Assembly (NCBI GenBank): GCA_030648225.1
Contig: JAUSIA010000478.1
Coordinates: 1-6,125, forward strand
DNA length: 6,125 nucleotides
Direction of reading: 5' to 3'
Source of the DNA: Ignavibacteria bacterium
GTDB lineage: Bacteria; Bacteroidota; Ignavibacteria; Ignavibacteriales; Ignavibacteriaceae
The position numbers and the translations under genes were made by a program. The notes under the pieces are model-generated. The model saw only the letters and a list, made by a program, of their open reading frames with translations. It ran no database searches and was not told where the DNA came from. Position 1 is the first letter of the stretch; every line of letters starts with the position of its first letter. This document shows positions 6,119 through 6,125 of the stretch, in pieces.

Positions 6119-6125
6119 ACGTAAA

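Noticed and set aside
5990..6125. C-terminal end of another gene entering from the right edge on the minus strand
   Set aside because: The open stretches from the edge are only 12 to 15 codons before stops and show nothing recognisable, so coding cannot be supported.

Overview
The window is AT-rich DNA carrying four protein genes, all on the minus strand. From the right edge leftward, in the order of transcription, they are a UvrD/PcrA-type DNA helicase, a phosphofructokinase with pyrophosphate-type active-site residues, a fatty-acid 2-hydroxylase-like membrane protein, and the first 275 codons of a KaiC/RecA-superfamily ATPase that runs off the left edge. There are no tRNA or rRNA genes, CRISPR arrays, transposase genes or phage genes.

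The organism is most likely a low-GC member of the Bacteroidota/Chlorobiota/Ignavibacteriota group. This is an inference from low GC, weak or oddly spaced Shine-Dalgarno sequences at several genes, a Bacteroidota-type -7 promoter box (TATATTTG) before the helicase gene, a sphingolipid-type hydroxylase, and a PPi-type phosphofructokinase. No rRNA or marker phylogeny is available here to confirm it.

Layout: 1-827, partial KaiC-like ATPase; 828-1191, a 364-base gap with two small inverted repeats and no gene; 1192-1836, hydroxylase; 1837-2070, AT-rich gap with a weak promoter candidate; 2071-3471, phosphofructokinase with a clear ribosome-binding site; 3472-3732, a gap holding a cluster of REP-like stem-loops; 3733-5916, full-length UvrD/PcrA; 5917-6125, helicase upstream region with a promoter candidate and a 16-base palindrome at its far end.

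The gaps (364, 234 and 261 bases) are long for an operon and the functions are unrelated (DNA repair, glycolysis, lipid modification, signalling-type ATPase), so these are probably separately transcribed genes. I see no convincing undescribed multi-gene system. The points most worth a second look are the stem-loop cluster between the helicase and phosphofructokinase genes, where every stem closes on a TTTA or TAAA loop; the KaiC-like ATPase, which lacks the usual catalytic glutamates; and the palindrome upstream of the helicase gene.
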